From NCBI RefSeq assembly GCF_900112285.1, contig NZ_FOKZ01000004.1, forward strand, positions 1-64,000: a stretch of DNA of 64,000 bases, in the 5' to 3' direction. Shown here one piece after another: positions 1 through 9,122 of this stretch; the first letter of the stretch is position 1; every line of letters starts with the position of its first letter. This DNA is from Polaromonas sp. OV174. Lineage in GTDB: Bacteria > Pseudomonadota > Gammaproteobacteria > Burkholderiales > Burkholderiaceae_C. The translations under genes were made by a program, and so were the position numbers. The notes beneath the pieces are model-generated. The model was not told the DNA's origin. It did not search any database and worked only from the letters and a program-made list of their open reading frames with translations.

Positions 1-142
1 GAGGAGCGCAGGGCCAGACGGATCAGGGCTCGTGCTTGTCTGAGCCGCAGGCGAGTTTGCACGAGACCCCGGCTGGACCGAGCACCGCAGGGTGCCCGTA
101 GCGAAGCGAAGGGTCGCAGACAGTAGGGTCGCCTTTTCTTTG

Positions 143-176
143 CTTACTTTCTTTTGGCGAAGCAAAAGAAAGTAAG
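143..176. repeat. Perfect 14-bp inverted repeat (hairpin)
   Basis: The arms CTTACTTTCTTTTG (143-156) and CAAAAGAAAGTAAG (163-176) are exactly complementary around a 6-base loop. I recall similar hairpins as dispersed repeats in Comamonadaceae, but this cannot be verified here. It could also stop transcription arriving from either side. Confidence 0.75.
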
Positions 177-220
177 TAGCCGCCGGGCTACCCCCGGCCA
201 GCCACGCTCAATAGCCCCGG

Positions 221-275
221 CTAACTATCAATTCAATAGCTGTCTACGCAAGCTCCCTCTAGGCTGTGGCTACGA
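221..275 (+). repeat. Diverged copy of the AATAGC interspersed repeat
   Basis: The segment has the order seen in the better copies (near 33680, 39070, 59480): CTATC-AATTC-AATAGCTG, then a CGC-containing middle, then a CTAGGCTGTGGCT tail. It is more diverged than those copies. Confidence 0.4.
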
Positions 276-300
276 AACACTTAAGAAAATCCAAAACCCG

Positions 301-489
301 TCACTGCGCCGGATAACCCGCCTCGGCCAGCGCCTCAGCCACGGTCTCGCGGTCTTCGGTGGTCTGCACCGTCACTTTTTTGCTGGCCAGATCAATGCTG
401 ACCTGGGCGTCGGGATCGGCTTGCTTCACGGTTTTGGTAATGACGCTGGCGCAGTGGCCGCAGCTCATGTCGGGGATGGTGAATTCCAT
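301..489 (-). CDS. copZ: Copper chaperone, heavy-metal-associated (HMA) domain, CopZ-like
   Basis: A 62-residue single HMA-domain protein. The metal motif MSCGHC, of the MxCxxC type, lies near the N terminus (about residues 8-13), followed by the usual beta-alpha-beta fold pattern. Such proteins carry Cu(I) in the cytoplasm and pass it to CopA-type ATPases. The start at 489 gives the standard N terminus MEFTIPDMSC; a longer frame exists but adds sequence that overlaps the promoter. It is divergent from copA, and a CueR-like box at 537-556 probably controls it. Chaperone role is inferred from family and context. Confidence 0.9.
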   Translation of the reverse strand: MEFTIPDMSCGHCASVITKTVKQADPDAQVSIDLASKKVTVQTTEDRETVAEALAEAGYPAQ

Positions 490-529
490 AAATAACTTCT
501 TGAAGGGTTGATGAATGTCTGCAAACCAA

Positions 530-559
530 AGTCTGAAGCTTGCCATGGGGCAAGGTCAA
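530..559 (-). promoter_or_regulatory. CueR-type promoter of the copper chaperone gene
   Basis: On the minus strand TTGACC (rc of 554-559) is followed by the dyad ACCTTGCC-CCAT-GGCAAGCT and then CAGACT (rc of 530-535) as a -10 box. The -35/-10 spacing is 18 bp, longer than the 17 bp optimum, as is typical of promoters that MerR-family activators untwist. The same elements recur in the copA promoter. Confidence 0.65.
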
Positions 560-609
560 CGCCCGGCCTGCAATGCCCTTGCAGCGTGTCGGCTATTGCG
601 GGCGCCGGC

Positions 610-640
610 TTGACCCTGCCACGATGGTAAGGTTCAGACT
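610..640 (+). promoter_or_regulatory. CueR-type promoter of copA-cueR
   Basis: TTGACC (610-615) and CAGACT (635-640) are separated by 19 bp, the classic MerR-family spacing. The spacer contains the imperfect dyad ACCCTGCC-ACGAT-GGTAAGGT (613-633), close to known CueR boxes. It lies about 50 bp before the copA start. Confidence 0.75.
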
Positions 641-688
641 TCGCTCCATGACACTTCAAACCACCATACCCGGATCCGGAGCCCAGCC

Positions 689-3130
689 ATGAACCTCAGC
701 GCCAACTTGCAAACCCCCGCCACCGGCCTGGCCGAATGGCAGTTTCCCGTGGAGGGCATGACCTGCGCCTCGTGTGTGGCGCGGGTGGAGCGCGCCTTGG
801 GCGCCGTGGCGGGTGTGGCCGAGGCCAGCGTCAACTTCGCCACCGAACAGGCCCGCGTCAGGGCCAGCCGCGAAGTCAGCATGGAGACGCTGAAGGCCGT
901 GGTGGAGAAAGCCGGCTACGCCGTGGGCGAGCAGTCGATACGGCTCAAGATTGGCGACATGACTTGCGCCTCTTGCGTCACGCGCGTGGAAAAAGCGCTC
1001 AAGCAATTGCCCGGCGTGCGTTCGGCCGAAGTCAACCTGGCCACAGAAACCGCCGAGGTCACGGTGACCGGCGGCGCCGTCAGCTTGCCGCAACTCATAG
1101 CCGCCGTGGACAAGGCCGGTTACCGCGCCTGGGAAATGCAGGCCTCCACCGCGGATGGCGGCGCCACCCAGGCAGCCGGCGCCAGCTGGTGGCCCATCGC
1201 GCTGGCCGCCGCGCTGTCGGCGCCGCTGGTGCTGCCGATGTTCGGCATGCTGTTTGGCAAGTCGGGGATGCTGGACGGCTGGCTGCAGTGGCTGCTGGCC
1301 ACGCCGGTGCAGTTCTGGCTGGGCGCGCGCTTTTACCGCGCCGGCTACAAGGCGCTGCGCGCCAAAACCGGCAACATGGATTTGCTGGTCGCCATAGGCA
1401 CCTCGGCCGCCTATGGGCTCAGCGTCTACCAGTTGCTGCTGCATGGCGACCACGGCATGGCGCACCTTTATTTCGAAGCCTCGGCGGTGGTCATCACGCT
1501 GGTGCTGCTGGGCAAATGGATGGAGGCGCGCGCCAAGCGCCAGACCACAGCGGCGATACGCGCACTCAATGCGCTGCGGCCGGAAACCGCGCGGCGCCGC
1601 CAGGGCGGCCAGGACCAGGAGGTACCGGTGGGCCAGGTGCGAGTGGGCGACCTGATCGTGGTGCGCCCGGGCGAGCGCATTGCCGTGGACGGCGAGATCA
1701 CCGAAGGCGCAACGCAGGTGGATGAATCGCTGATCACCGGCGAGAGCCTGCCGGTCAACAAGCATGCGGGCGACCATGTCACCGGCGGCGCGGTCAACGC
1801 CGAAGGGCTGATCGTGGTGCGCACCACGGCGGTGGGCGCCGAATCGACACTGGCGCGCATCGTCCGCATGGTCGAGTCGGCGCAGGCCAAGAAAGCGCCG
1901 ATTCAGCGCCTGGTCGATCAGGTCAGCGCGGTGTTTGTGCCGGTGGTGATTGGCATTGCCCTGCTCACGCTGCTGGGCTGGGGCTTGTTCACCGGCAACT
2001 GGGAAATGGCCATTCTCAATGCGGTGGCCGTGCTGGTGATTGCCTGCCCCTGCGCGCTGGGCCTGGCCACGCCCACGGCCATCATGGCCGGCACCGGGGT
2101 GGCGGCGCGTCACGGCATTTTGATCAAGGACGCCGAGGCGTTGGAAGTGGCGCACCAGGTGAAGGTCGTGGCTTTCGACAAGACCGGCACCTTGACCGAA
2201 GGCAAGCCCGAGCTGGTGGCGCTGCAGCCCCATGGCGTGACACGCGATGAGGCGCTGGCACTGAGCGCCGCCATACAGTCCGGCAGCGAGCACCCGCTGG
2301 CCAGGGCCGTCACGCAACTGGCGGCCCAGGAACAGCTCAAGGTGCCGGCGGCCACGCAGGTACGCGCCGTGGCCGGGCGCGGCATGGCGGCGCTGGTGGA
2401 GGGGCGCGAGTTGCGCCTGGGCAGCCCGCGCTTCATGCAGGAGCTGGGCGTGGACCTGGGCGATTTCACGGCCAGCGCCCAGGCGCTGGAAACCGAGGGC
2501 CGCACGGTGTCGTGGCTGGCCGATGTGACGCCCGCCAACACCACGCCGCAGCTGCTGGCGCTGCTGGCCTTTGGCGACACGCTCAAGGCCAGCGCCGCGC
2601 CGGCGGTGGCCAGCCTGCACGCGCTGGGCATACAAACCGCACTGGTCACCGGCGACAACCGCGGCAGCGCCGAGGCCGTCGCAAAACAACTCGGCATAGA
2701 TATCGTGCATTCCCAGGTGCTGCCCGAAAACAAGGCCGCCATCATCGGCCAACTCAAGGACCAGCTCCGCCAGGCGGGCGGCCGCGTCGCCATGGTCGGC
2801 GACGGCATCAACGACGCACCGGCGCTGGCCGCCGCCGATGTCGGCATTGCCATGTCCACCGGCACCGACGTGGCCATGCACGCGGCCGGCATCACGCTGA
2901 TGCGCGGCAACCCGGCGCTGGTGGCCGATGCCATAGACATCTCGCGCCGCACTTACGCCAAGATCCGGCAAAACCTGTTCTGGGCCTTTGCCTACAACGT
3001 GATCGGCATACCGCTGGCGGCCTTTGGCCTGCTCAGCCCGGTGATCGCCGGCGCCGCCATGGCGTTTAGCAGCGTCAGCGTGGTGATGAATGCCTTGCTG
3101 CTGCGGCGCTGGAAAGGAAGCTCCAAATGA
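689..3130 (+). CDS. copA: Cu(I)-translocating P-type ATPase CopA
   Basis: An 813-residue P1B-type ATPase that pumps Cu(I) out of the cytoplasm. Two N-terminal HMA domains carry CASC motifs (C26/C29 and C93/C96). The intramembrane CPC motif is at C453-C455, the phosphorylated aspartate is D497 in DKTGT, and the hinge motif GDGINDAP starts at about G704. Length and domain order are normal for CopA. The gene overlaps cueR by 4 bp, so the pump and its copper sensor are co-translated. A MerR-type promoter lies just upstream. Silver may also be a substrate, as for other members. Confidence 0.96.
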   Translation: MNLSANLQTPATGLAEWQFPVEGMTCASCVARVERALGAVAGVAEASVNFATEQARVRASREVSMETLKAVVEKAGYAVGEQSIRLKIGDMTCASCVTRVEKALKQLPGVRSAEVNLATETAEVTVTGGAVSLPQLIAAVDKAGYRAWEMQASTADGGATQAAGASWWPIALAAALSAPLVLPMFGMLFGKSGMLDGWLQWLLATPVQFWLGARFYRAGYKALRAKTGNMDLLVAIGTSAAYGLSVYQLLLHGDHGMAHLYFEASAVVITLVLLGKWMEARAKRQTTAAIRALNALRPETARRRQGGQDQEVPVGQVRVGDLIVVRPGERIAVDGEITEGATQVDESLITGESLPVNKHAGDHVTGGAVNAEGLIVVRTTAVGAESTLARIVRMVESAQAKKAPIQRLVDQVSAVFVPVVIGIALLTLLGWGLFTGNWEMAILNAVAVLVIACPCALGLATPTAIMAGTGVAARHGILIKDAEALEVAHQVKVVAFDKTGTLTEGKPELVALQPHGVTRDEALALSAAIQSGSEHPLARAVTQLAAQEQLKVPAATQVRAVAGRGMAALVEGRELRLGSPRFMQELGVDLGDFTASAQALETEGRTVSWLADVTPANTTPQLLALLAFGDTLKASAAPAVASLHALGIQTALVTGDNRGSAEAVAKQLGIDIVHSQVLPENKAAIIGQLKDQLRQAGGRVAMVGDGINDAPALAAADVGIAMSTGTDVAMHAAGITLMRGNPALVADAIDISRRTYAKIRQNLFWAFAYNVIGIPLAAFGLLSPVIAGAAMAFSSVSVVMNALLLRRWKGSSK

Positions 3131-3543
3131 CAGCCACGCTGATACAGGCCGGCCCTTTAAACATAGGGCAAGCAGCGGCCCAATCGGGCGTTTCAGCCAA
3201 GATGATCCGCCACTACGAATCGCTAGGCCTGCTGCCCACGGTGCAGCGCACCGAGGCCGGCTACCGCCAATATGGCGACAAGGAAGTGCACACGCTGCGC
3301 TTCATACGCCGCGCCCGCAACCTGGGCTTCAGCATGCTGGAGATTGCCGAGCTGCTCAAGCTCTGGCAAAACAAGCGCCGAGCCAGCGCCGACGTCAAAC
3401 GCATCGCGCTGGCCCATGTGGCCGACCTGGAGCGCCGCATTGCCGAGATGGAGGCGATGCGGCAGACGCTGCAGCAACTGGCGCATTGCTGCCAGGGCAA
3501 TAATCGGCCCGATTGCCCGATCTTGAGCGAGCTGGCGGCCTGA
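3127..3543 (+). CDS. cueR: Copper-responsive MerR-family regulator CueR
   Basis: A 138-residue MerR-family activator. The N-terminal winged HTH begins [20 protein letters not shown], followed by a dimerisation helix. The C-terminal metal loop has C122 and C130 with seven residues between them, the arrangement used by CueR for Cu(I)/Ag(I). The start codon lies in an ATGA overlap with copA. The protein should activate both copper promoters upstream. Its last 78 bp are duplicated in decayed form at 4089-4166. Confidence 0.93.
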   Translation: MTATLIQAGPLNIGQAAAQSGVSAKMIRHYESLGLLPTVQRTEAGYRQYGDKEVHTLRFIRRARNLGFSMLEIAELLKLWQNKRRASADVKRIALAHVADLERRIAEMEAMRQTLQQLAHCCQGNNRPDCPILSELAA

Positions 3544-3684
3544 CGGGCCGGCGGCTGGTGCGCCTTTTTTGGCGCATGGCGTGGCCGTGTAGGAGTAGTC
3601 CTGCCAACGCAGAGAGTTCGGTCTGATGGCACGCGAACGAGGAGGCGCAGAAGATGAATGGCCTTCCATGAAAAGGAGTATCAA

Positions 3685-4086
3685 ATGCCGACACCAAGCG
3701 AGACCTTGATCGACCTGGAGACGAAGTTCTGGCAATCGATGGTCGACCACGACACGGAGACCGCTCTGGAGATGCTGGGCGAGCCATCACTCATGGTCAG
3801 CACCCACGGCGCCATGAAGTTTGATCACGCCGGCTATCGAAAAATGGCGGATCACGGCTCAATGATCGTGACTTCATTCAAACTCAGCGACATGGAAACC
3901 GTCTTCCCCAGCGACACGACGGCGATTCTGACCTACCGCGTCAAGCAAAAAATTGCACCACGCGGAAAAGGCAAAAGCATTGAGCAGGAAATGCATGACT
4001 CGTCGACCTGGATCAACACGCCCACGGGATGGAAATGCGTCATGCACACGGAGACGCCCATAGCATCCAAGGCGGCGGTGCATTGA
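3685..4086 (+). CDS. NTF2/SnoaL-like small protein, function unknown
   Basis: A 133-residue protein of the NTF2-like/DUF4440 type, a cone-shaped fold used by many small enzymes and binding proteins. The N terminus has a long helix with ETKFWQSMVDHD, and the rest is mostly predicted strand with a W near the C terminus. The start at 3685 follows a good ribosome site (AAAAGGAG) and the upstream in-frame ATG at 3658 is less likely. The gene sits alone between cueR and a decayed copy of the cueR 3' end, which suggests it was inserted. No specific reaction can be assigned. Confidence 0.8.
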   Translation: MPTPSETLIDLETKFWQSMVDHDTETALEMLGEPSLMVSTHGAMKFDHAGYRKMADHGSMIVTSFKLSDMETVFPSDTTAILTYRVKQKIAPRGKGKSIEQEMHDSSTWINTPTGWKCVMHTETPIASKAAVH

Positions 4087-4088
4087 TA

Positions 4089-4166
4089 ACGCTGCTGCAA
4101 TAAACGCATTGCTGCCAGGGAAATAGCCGGCCAGATTACCCGAACTTGAGCGAGCTGGCGGCCTGA
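4089..4166 (+). pseudogene. Decayed duplicate of the cueR 3' end
   Basis: This 78-bp stretch aligns without gaps to the last 78 bp of cueR (3466-3543), including the stop codon. The blocks CGCATTGCTGCCAGGG and CTTGAGCGAGCTGGCGGCC are identical, with roughly a dozen differences elsewhere. The first codons already contain an in-frame stop, so it is not expressed as protein. With cueR it forms direct repeats around the NTF2-like gene. Confidence 0.85.
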
Positions 4167-4221
4167 ATGAAGCGTCCGAATCCGACGAGCTTCAGGACGC
4201 ACGCCGGGTTTATGCTGAGAC

Positions 4222-4941
4222 ATGGACTTGTTTACTTCTTCCCCTCTTGCGCCTGACGTTGCCCGCTGGGCCGAGACCCTGGCCGAGCTGAGTCGCCAGG
4301 GCAGCGCCGTCATACCCAAACTCCTGGACGCGCAGGCGTGCGAAGCACTGATCGCTCTCTATCCACAGGCCCAACACTTTCGCAGCCGCGTCGTGATGCA
4401 GCGTCATGGCTTCGGCCAAGGCGAATACCAATACTTCAGCTACCCGCTGCCGCAGACCGTGGCGCGCCTGCGCAACACGCTGTACCCGCCACTGGTGGGC
4501 CTGGCCAATGCCTGGAACGAAGCCATGGGTATAGCCGTTCGCTATCCTGAAGAGCACGCGGACTTTCTGGCGCGCTGCCACCAGGCCGGCCAGCAGCAGC
4601 CCACGCCTTTGCTCTTGCAATACGGCGCTGGTGATTACAACAGCCTGCATCAGGACTTGTACGGCGAACATGTCTTTCCCCTCCAGGTGGCGGTGCTGCT
4701 GTCACGGCCCGGCGAGGATTTCACGGGCGGCGAGTTCGTGCTGACCGAACAGCGTCCGCGCATGCAGTCACGTGCCGAAGTGGTGCCGCTGACGCAAGGC
4801 GACGCCGTGGTGTTTGCGGTGCACCACAGGCCGGTGCAGGGCACGCGCGGCTTTTACCGCGTCAACATGCGGCATGGGGTCAGCACCTTGCGCAGCGGCC
4901 ATCGCCATACGCTGGGAATCATCTTTCACGATGCGCAGTAA
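4222..4941 (+). CDS. 2OG-Fe(II) oxygenase family protein
   Basis: A 239-residue non-haem iron dioxygenase of the 2-oxoglutarate family. The iron ligands H143 and D145 are visible in SLHQDLYG, and a distal histidine lies in the FAVHHRPVQG segment near residue 201, followed by an arginine-rich end that could bind 2-oxoglutarate (FYRVNMRHG). These enzymes hydroxylate or demethylate substrates with O2 and 2-oxoglutarate. It lies 27 bp before alkB on the same strand, so the two probably form one operon, which hints at nucleic-acid repair or modification. The substrate is unknown. Confidence 0.85.
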   Translation: MDLFTSSPLAPDVARWAETLAELSRQGSAVIPKLLDAQACEALIALYPQAQHFRSRVVMQRHGFGQGEYQYFSYPLPQTVARLRNTLYPPLVGLANAWNEAMGIAVRYPEEHADFLARCHQAGQQQPTPLLLQYGAGDYNSLHQDLYGEHVFPLQVAVLLSRPGEDFTGGEFVLTEQRPRMQSRAEVVPLTQGDAVVFAVHHRPVQGTRGFYRVNMRHGVSTLRSGHRHTLGIIFHDAQ

Positions 4942-4968
4942 GCACGGCCAACGCAAGCAGGAGGCGGT

Positions 4969-5622
4969 TTGACAGCAGATCTTTTCGACGACACGCCTAG
5001 TCCCTATGTGACGCCTGAGGTGATCGCGCCGGGCGCCGTGTTGCTGCGCGGCTTTGCCAGGGAGCAGGCGCAAGCGCTGCTACAGGCGGTGGAACAGCTG
5101 ATCGCGGCCGCGCCGCTGCGCCACCTGGTGGTGCCGGGCGGGCACAGCATGTCGGTCGCCATGAGCAATTGCGGCACGCTGGGCTGGGTGTCTGACCGCA
5201 GCGGCTATCGCTACAGCGCCAGCGACCCGTTGTCCGGCCAGCCCTGGCCGGCCATGCCCGCCTGCTTTGCCGAGCTGGCGCTGCGCGCCGCCGCCGAGGC
5301 GGGATTTAACGGCTTCAAGCCCAATGCCTGCCTGATCAACCGCTACCAACCCGGCGCGCGCCTGTCGCTGCATCAGGACAGGGACGAGGGCGAGCTGAGC
5401 GCGCCGATTGTGTCGGTGTCGCTGGGTTTGCCGGCGGTGTTTTTGTTTGGCGGCACACGGCGCAGCGACAACCCGGCGCGTTACCGGCTGCTGCACGGCG
5501 ACGTGGCCGTGTGGGGCGGCCCGTCGCGGCTGGCCTATCACGGTGTCGCGCCGCTGGCCGAGGGTGATCACCCCCGCCTGGGGCGGCAGCGCATCAACCT
5601 GACCTTCAGACGAGCGGTCTGA
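4969..5622 (+). CDS. alkB: DNA oxidative demethylase AlkB
   Basis: A 217-residue AlkB-type dioxygenase that removes methyl groups from 1-methyladenine and 3-methylcytosine in DNA. Iron ligands H135 and D137 (LSLHQDRDE) and H191 are present, with the substrate-side pattern RYQPGARLS and the C-terminal RxxxxxR motif ([10 protein letters not shown]). The likely start is TTG at 4969, seven bases after a strong CAGGAGG ribosome site; no good ATG fits the family N terminus. The 3' end overlaps the convergent hyi gene by 17 bp. Confidence 0.93.
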   Translation: MTADLFDDTPSPYVTPEVIAPGAVLLRGFAREQAQALLQAVEQLIAAAPLRHLVVPGGHSMSVAMSNCGTLGWVSDRSGYRYSASDPLSGQPWPAMPACFAELALRAAAEAGFNGFKPNACLINRYQPGARLSLHQDRDEGELSAPIVSVSLGLPAVFLFGGTRRSDNPARYRLLHGDVAVWGGPSRLAYHGVAPLAEGDHPRLGRQRINLTFRRAV

Positions 5623-6418
5623 GCCAGCCCAGCCCGGCCGCCGTGGCGCCGGCTTGCGCACCGCGCGCCGGTTGGTATTCGCAACCGACCCAGCCGCCAT
5701 AGCCCAGCTCATCCAGCAGGGCAAACAAATAGGGGTAGTTGATTTCGCCCACATCGGGCTCATGGCGCCCGGGCGCGCCGGCGATCTGGATATGGCCGAC
5801 CCGCCCGGTAGGCAGGTAGTGGCGCAGCTTCATGGCCAGGTCGCCTTCCACCACCTGACAGTGGTAGAGGTCCATCTGCACCTTGAGATTGGCGGCGCCG
5901 ACTTCACCAATGATGTCGTGCGCATGGTCTTGCCGATTCAAAAAATAACGCGGGATGTCGCGGCTGTTGATGGGTTCTATCAGCAGCTCCACGCCGACCT
6001 TGGCGGCCTGGCGCAAGTTATCCACATAAGTGGCTTGCACCGCCTGGCGCGCCACGCCCTCGGGCAGCACACCGGCCATCACATGGATGCGCGGGCATGC
6101 CAGCACTTGCGCGTAGTCCAGCGCCATGGCGATGCCGGCGCGGAATTCGTCCTCGCGCCCGGGCAGGCAGGCCAGGCCCTTCTGGCCGGTGGCCCAGGCG
6201 CGCTCAATGCCGGCGGCGTCCGTGCCACCGGGCGGGGCGTTGATGAGCACCAGTTGCAAGTCATGCGCGGCCAGCAGCGCCTTCAATTCGCCCGCAGGCC
6301 AGGCATAGGGCGACAAAATCTCCACTGCCTTGAAGCCATCGCCGGCCGCCGCCGCAAAGCGCTCCGGAAAAGGCAGCTCGGTGTAGAGCCAGCTGAGGTT
6401 GGCGGCAAAACGGGGCAT
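5606..6418 (-). CDS. hyi: Hydroxypyruvate isomerase family (TIM-barrel sugar isomerase)
   Basis: A 270-residue xylose-isomerase-like TIM barrel. It begins [17 protein letters not shown] and contains the [15 protein letters not shown] and QMDLYHCQ blocks typical of Hyi/OtnI, with glutamate, aspartate and histidine metal ligands. Hyi interconverts hydroxypyruvate and tartronate semialdehyde; OtnI acts on related 2-oxo-tetronates, and the two cannot be separated by eye. It lies 3 bp after the SulP gene on the same strand, so co-transcription is likely, although a functional link is not obvious. Confidence 0.88.
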   Translation of the reverse strand: MPRFAANLSWLYTELPFPERFAAAAGDGFKAVEILSPYAWPAGELKALLAAHDLQLVLINAPPGGTDAAGIERAWATGQKGLACLPGREDEFRAGIAMALDYAQVLACPRIHVMAGVLPEGVARQAVQATYVDNLRQAAKVGVELLIEPINSRDIPRYFLNRQDHAHDIIGEVGAANLKVQMDLYHCQVVEGDLAMKLRHYLPTGRVGHIQIAGAPGRHEPDVGEINYPYLFALLDELGYGGWVGCEYQPARGAQAGATAAGLGWLRPLV

Positions 6419-6421
6419 GGG

Positions 6422-8281
6422 TCAGGCCTTGGCTTCGGCCTGCTCGGCGCCGGGCGCGGTTTTGCATTCCCAGAAAATCCTGGCCGTGCAATGCCGGCAA
6501 ATTTCCGGATCCAGCTTGCTGAAGATGGTGGAAATCGCGGTGAACTTGTCGGGGAACTGGTGCTCCGGGCCCAGCACATCGGTGAAGCCGGTCTTGCGCC
6601 ACATGCGAATCACTTCGGGCCGCGGCCGGTGAAAGTAGAGGTTGCCGCCCATGGCGCGGCGCGCGGCGAGTTCGCTCTCCCACAGCTCGGCCCCGGCCAG
6701 ATCGATGAAGTTCATGCTCTTGGCCATAATCAGCAAATGCTTTTGCGGCTGCGGCTGGCTGCGCAGCGCGTGCAAGATGTCGGCCACATGCTGGGTGGCA
6801 CCGAAATAGACCTCGCCCTCCATGCGCAGCAGCTTGAGCTGCGGGCACTCGGGTAAGGCCTGGCGCGGCGGCTCGTCAGACCTATTTGATCCATTCGCCG
6901 CTTCCGGCTCGGGGTCTATCACCACAAACTGGCGGTCCAGGCCGCGGCTGTCAAAGCCCATGCTGCGCATGGCCGGGCGCGAGGTGCGGTACAGAAACAG
7001 CATCAGCGACAACAACATGCCGAGCAAGATGGCAATCTCCAGCCGGATGGTGACGGTGGCGATCATAGTCGCCAGCGCCACGCCGAAATCGCTGCGGCTC
7101 AAACCGAAGAGCTCGCGCCAGCGCGCCAGCGCCAGCAAGTTCATGGCCACCAAGACCAGCAGCGCCGACAGCGCGGCCATAGGAATCTGCGCCAGCAGCT
7201 GCGCGCTGAAGGCCACCAGTGCCAGCAGCAGCAGCGCCGAGAACACCGAGGCCAGCGGCGTGCGCGCGCCGGCCTCCAGATTCGGCATGGAGCGGTTCAT
7301 GGAGCCGCAGGACACATAGCTGGAGAAAAAGCCGCCCACGATGTTGGACAGGCCCTGACCGCGAAACTCGCGGTTCGCGTCAATACGCTGGCCAGACTTC
7401 AGGGCCACCGTCTTGGCGATGGAGATCGCCTGGCCCAGGGCCACAATGGTCAGCGCAAAAGCCAGGCCTATCAGCTCCGAGGCCTGGGCCCAGCTGATGT
7501 CGGGCACCTGGAAACGTGGCCAGGGCGTGGCGATATGGCCCACGGTGCGCAGCGCCGCTGACGGCGTCGCGCTGGCGTAGTGCGTCCACAACCAGGCCAG
7601 CGCGGTGGCGACCACCAGGCCTATGAGCATGTAAGGCCAGTTGCGGCGAAAGCGGCGCAGCAGCAAGGCCACACCCAGGGTGATGGCAGCCACCACCAGC
7701 GCGGCCGGCTGCGCCGACGTCAAGTGGCTGATCACGTGCTTGAGCACGGCGCCGGCGCTGTGCTCGGGCGCAGCGGCCAGGCCCAGAAAATCGGGCAGGG
7801 CATGCACCGCTATCAGCAGCGCAGCACCCGAGGTGAAGCCAAACAGCACCGCCGGCGAGATGAAGTTGGCCAGCACGCCCAGGCGCAAAGCGCCTATCAG
7901 CCATTGCAGCACGCCGACCATCACGGTGACGGCCAGCGCCAGCTGGATGTAGGCCGGGCTGAAGGCCATGGCCAGCGGCGAGAGCATGGCAAACAGTGCC
8001 AGCGAATTGGCATTGGTCGGGCCAGACATCACATGCAAGCTGGAGCCGAACAGCGCGGCGATGATGCAGGGAACGATGGCGGTGTACAAGCCGTATTCGG
8101 GCGGCAGGCCGGCCAGCGTGGCAAAGGCAATGCCTTGCGGCAAGACCAGCACCGCGCCCAGCAAGCCGGCCATGGCATCGGCGCGCAGGGTGGCTGGTGT
8201 CAGTTGCCTGACCCAAGCGCCAAACAGGCGTTCAAGCAAGGGAAGAGCAAGCGAGGTGCTAGGGGTATCTGAGGATTTCAT
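6422..8281 (-). CDS. SulP-family inorganic anion transporter with STAS domain
   Basis: A 619-residue SulP/SLC26 permease. The N-terminal signature VLPQGIAFATLAGLPPEYGL and about eleven hydrophobic segments are followed by a cytoplasmic STAS domain (about residues 470-570). Family members carry sulfate, bicarbonate or other anions. The end carries a cysteine-rich tail, ICRHC then seven residues then C, which could bind metal or respond to redox state. The start at ATG 8281 was preferred over the adjacent GTG at 8284. The substrate cannot be told from sequence. Confidence 0.9.
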   Translation of the reverse strand: MKSSDTPSTSLALPLLERLFGAWVRQLTPATLRADAMAGLLGAVLVLPQGIAFATLAGLPPEYGLYTAIVPCIIAALFGSSLHVMSGPTNANSLALFAMLSPLAMAFSPAYIQLALAVTVMVGVLQWLIGALRLGVLANFISPAVLFGFTSGAALLIAVHALPDFLGLAAAPEHSAGAVLKHVISHLTSAQPAALVVAAITLGVALLLRRFRRNWPYMLIGLVVATALAWLWTHYASATPSAALRTVGHIATPWPRFQVPDISWAQASELIGLAFALTIVALGQAISIAKTVALKSGQRIDANREFRGQGLSNIVGGFFSSYVSCGSMNRSMPNLEAGARTPLASVFSALLLLALVAFSAQLLAQIPMAALSALLVLVAMNLLALARWRELFGLSRSDFGVALATMIATVTIRLEIAILLGMLLSLMLFLYRTSRPAMRSMGFDSRGLDRQFVVIDPEPEAANGSNRSDEPPRQALPECPQLKLLRMEGEVYFGATQHVADILHALRSQPQPQKHLLIMAKSMNFIDLAGAELWESELAARRAMGGNLYFHRPRPEVIRMWRKTGFTDVLGPEHQFPDKFTAISTIFSKLDPEICRHCTARIFWECKTAPGAEQAEAKA

Positions 8282-8415
8282 CACGAGACTTCAAGCATAG
8301 CGTGGACAAGTCCCCCGGATTGTCGGGCCAGACCCAGCCAGCGCGGCGACAGCCCGGCCAAACCCGAGGCCGCCATCACGGCATAGCGGCAAGCACGCCC
8401 ATCAGTTTTGGTATC

Positions 8416-8464
8416 AAAAAGGCCTGTAGCGCTCTATAGATAAGCGACGGCAGCTATAAAAATG
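8416..8464 (-). repeat. Copy of the AATAGC interspersed repeat
   Basis: Read on the minus strand it runs TTTTTATAGCTGCCGTCGCTT, then TATAGAGCGCTACAGGCC and TTTTT. It sits just after the metW stop codon. Confidence 0.6.
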
Positions 8465-8513
8465 AGAGCGCCATTGGCAATCACCGCCACCACAACGACG
8501 GCGGTGACCCCAC

Positions 8514-9122
8514 TCAGGCTCGCTGGAACTTGAACACCGCCCGGCTGGCGCGCGCATTGGGCCAGAAGCGGATTTCCCGGCCGTCCTGCAGGCCAAACTC
8601 ATCGAGCACCCGCAGCTGGTTTTTCACCGCCAGCGCCTCGAAGTCGCGCAGCGTGCCGACGCGGATATTGGGCGTGTCATACCACTGGTAAGGCAAGGTC
8701 TTGGTCACCGGCATGCGGCCGCGCAGCACCGCCAGGCGATTCGGCCAGTGGGCGAAGTTGGGAAAGGTCACGATGCCGATGCGACCCACGCGCGCGGTTT
8801 CGCGCAGCATGACTTCGGCATTGCGCAAATGCTGCAAGGTATCGATCTGCAGCACCACGTCAAAGGAGTTGTCGCCGAACACCGCCAGGCCTTCGTCCAG
8901 GTTGAGCTGGATCACGTTGACGCCGCGCGCCACGCAGGCCTGCACATTGGCGTCGTCGATTTCCACACCGTAGCCGGAGCAGCCGCGCTCACGGATCAGA
9001 TAGTCCAGCAGTTCGCCGGTGCCGCAGCCCAGGTCGAGCACGCGCGAGCCCTTGGGCACCAGTCTGGCAATCGACAGCAGATTGGCGGAAGGCTGCGTCT
9101 TCACCTCAGGCAGTCCGTTCAT
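8514..9122 (-). CDS. metW: Methionine biosynthesis protein MetW
   Basis: A 202-residue class I methyltransferase-like protein with the SAM-binding motif [12 protein letters not shown] near residue 32. MetW always accompanies MetX in this bacterial group and is needed for full homoserine acyltransferase activity, although its own catalytic role is unclear. Its ATG overlaps the metX stop codon by 4 bp, so the two are translationally coupled. Both genes lie behind the SAM-II-like riboswitch at 10341-10390. Confidence 0.95.
   Translation of the reverse strand: MNGLPEVKTQPSANLLSIARLVPKGSRVLDLGCGTGELLDYLIRERGCSGYGVEIDDANVQACVARGVNVIQLNLDEGLAVFGDNSFDVVLQIDTLQHLRNAEVMLRETARVGRIGIVTFPNFAHWPNRLAVLRGRMPVTKTLPYQWYDTPNIRVGTLRDFEALAVKNQLRVLDEFGLQDGREIRFWPNARASRAVFKFQRA

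Larger units (their letters stand above)
1..300. other. Gene-free left edge of the window
   Basis: No convincing gene is visible here. The open frame that crosses it starts inside a hairpin and has no recognisable protein sequence. The stretch holds GC-rich, repeat-like sequence, a perfect long inverted repeat at 143-176 and a partial copy of the interspersed AATAGC repeat at about 221-275. It looks like a decayed dispersed repeat region downstream of the copper chaperone gene. Confidence 0.6.

Noticed and set aside
154-495. Open frame at the left edge on the plus strand
   Set aside because: It starts in the hairpin, crosses the copper chaperone gene in antisense, and has no family resemblance.
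656-2971. Long open frame of 771 codons opposite copA
   Set aside because: It mirrors the copA codon pattern in GC-rich DNA, has no recognisable domain, and copA is certain on the other strand.
3559-3576. TGCGCC-TTTTTT-GGCGCA hairpin after cueR as a terminator
   Set aside because: The T residues form the loop rather than follow the stem, so it does not fit an intrinsic terminator.
5606-6418. Functional link of the hyi-type isomerase with the DUF1537/RLP cluster
   Set aside because: OtnI-type isomerases do work with DUF1537 kinases, but the genes are 33 kb apart and hyi is coupled to SulP, so the link is not supported here.
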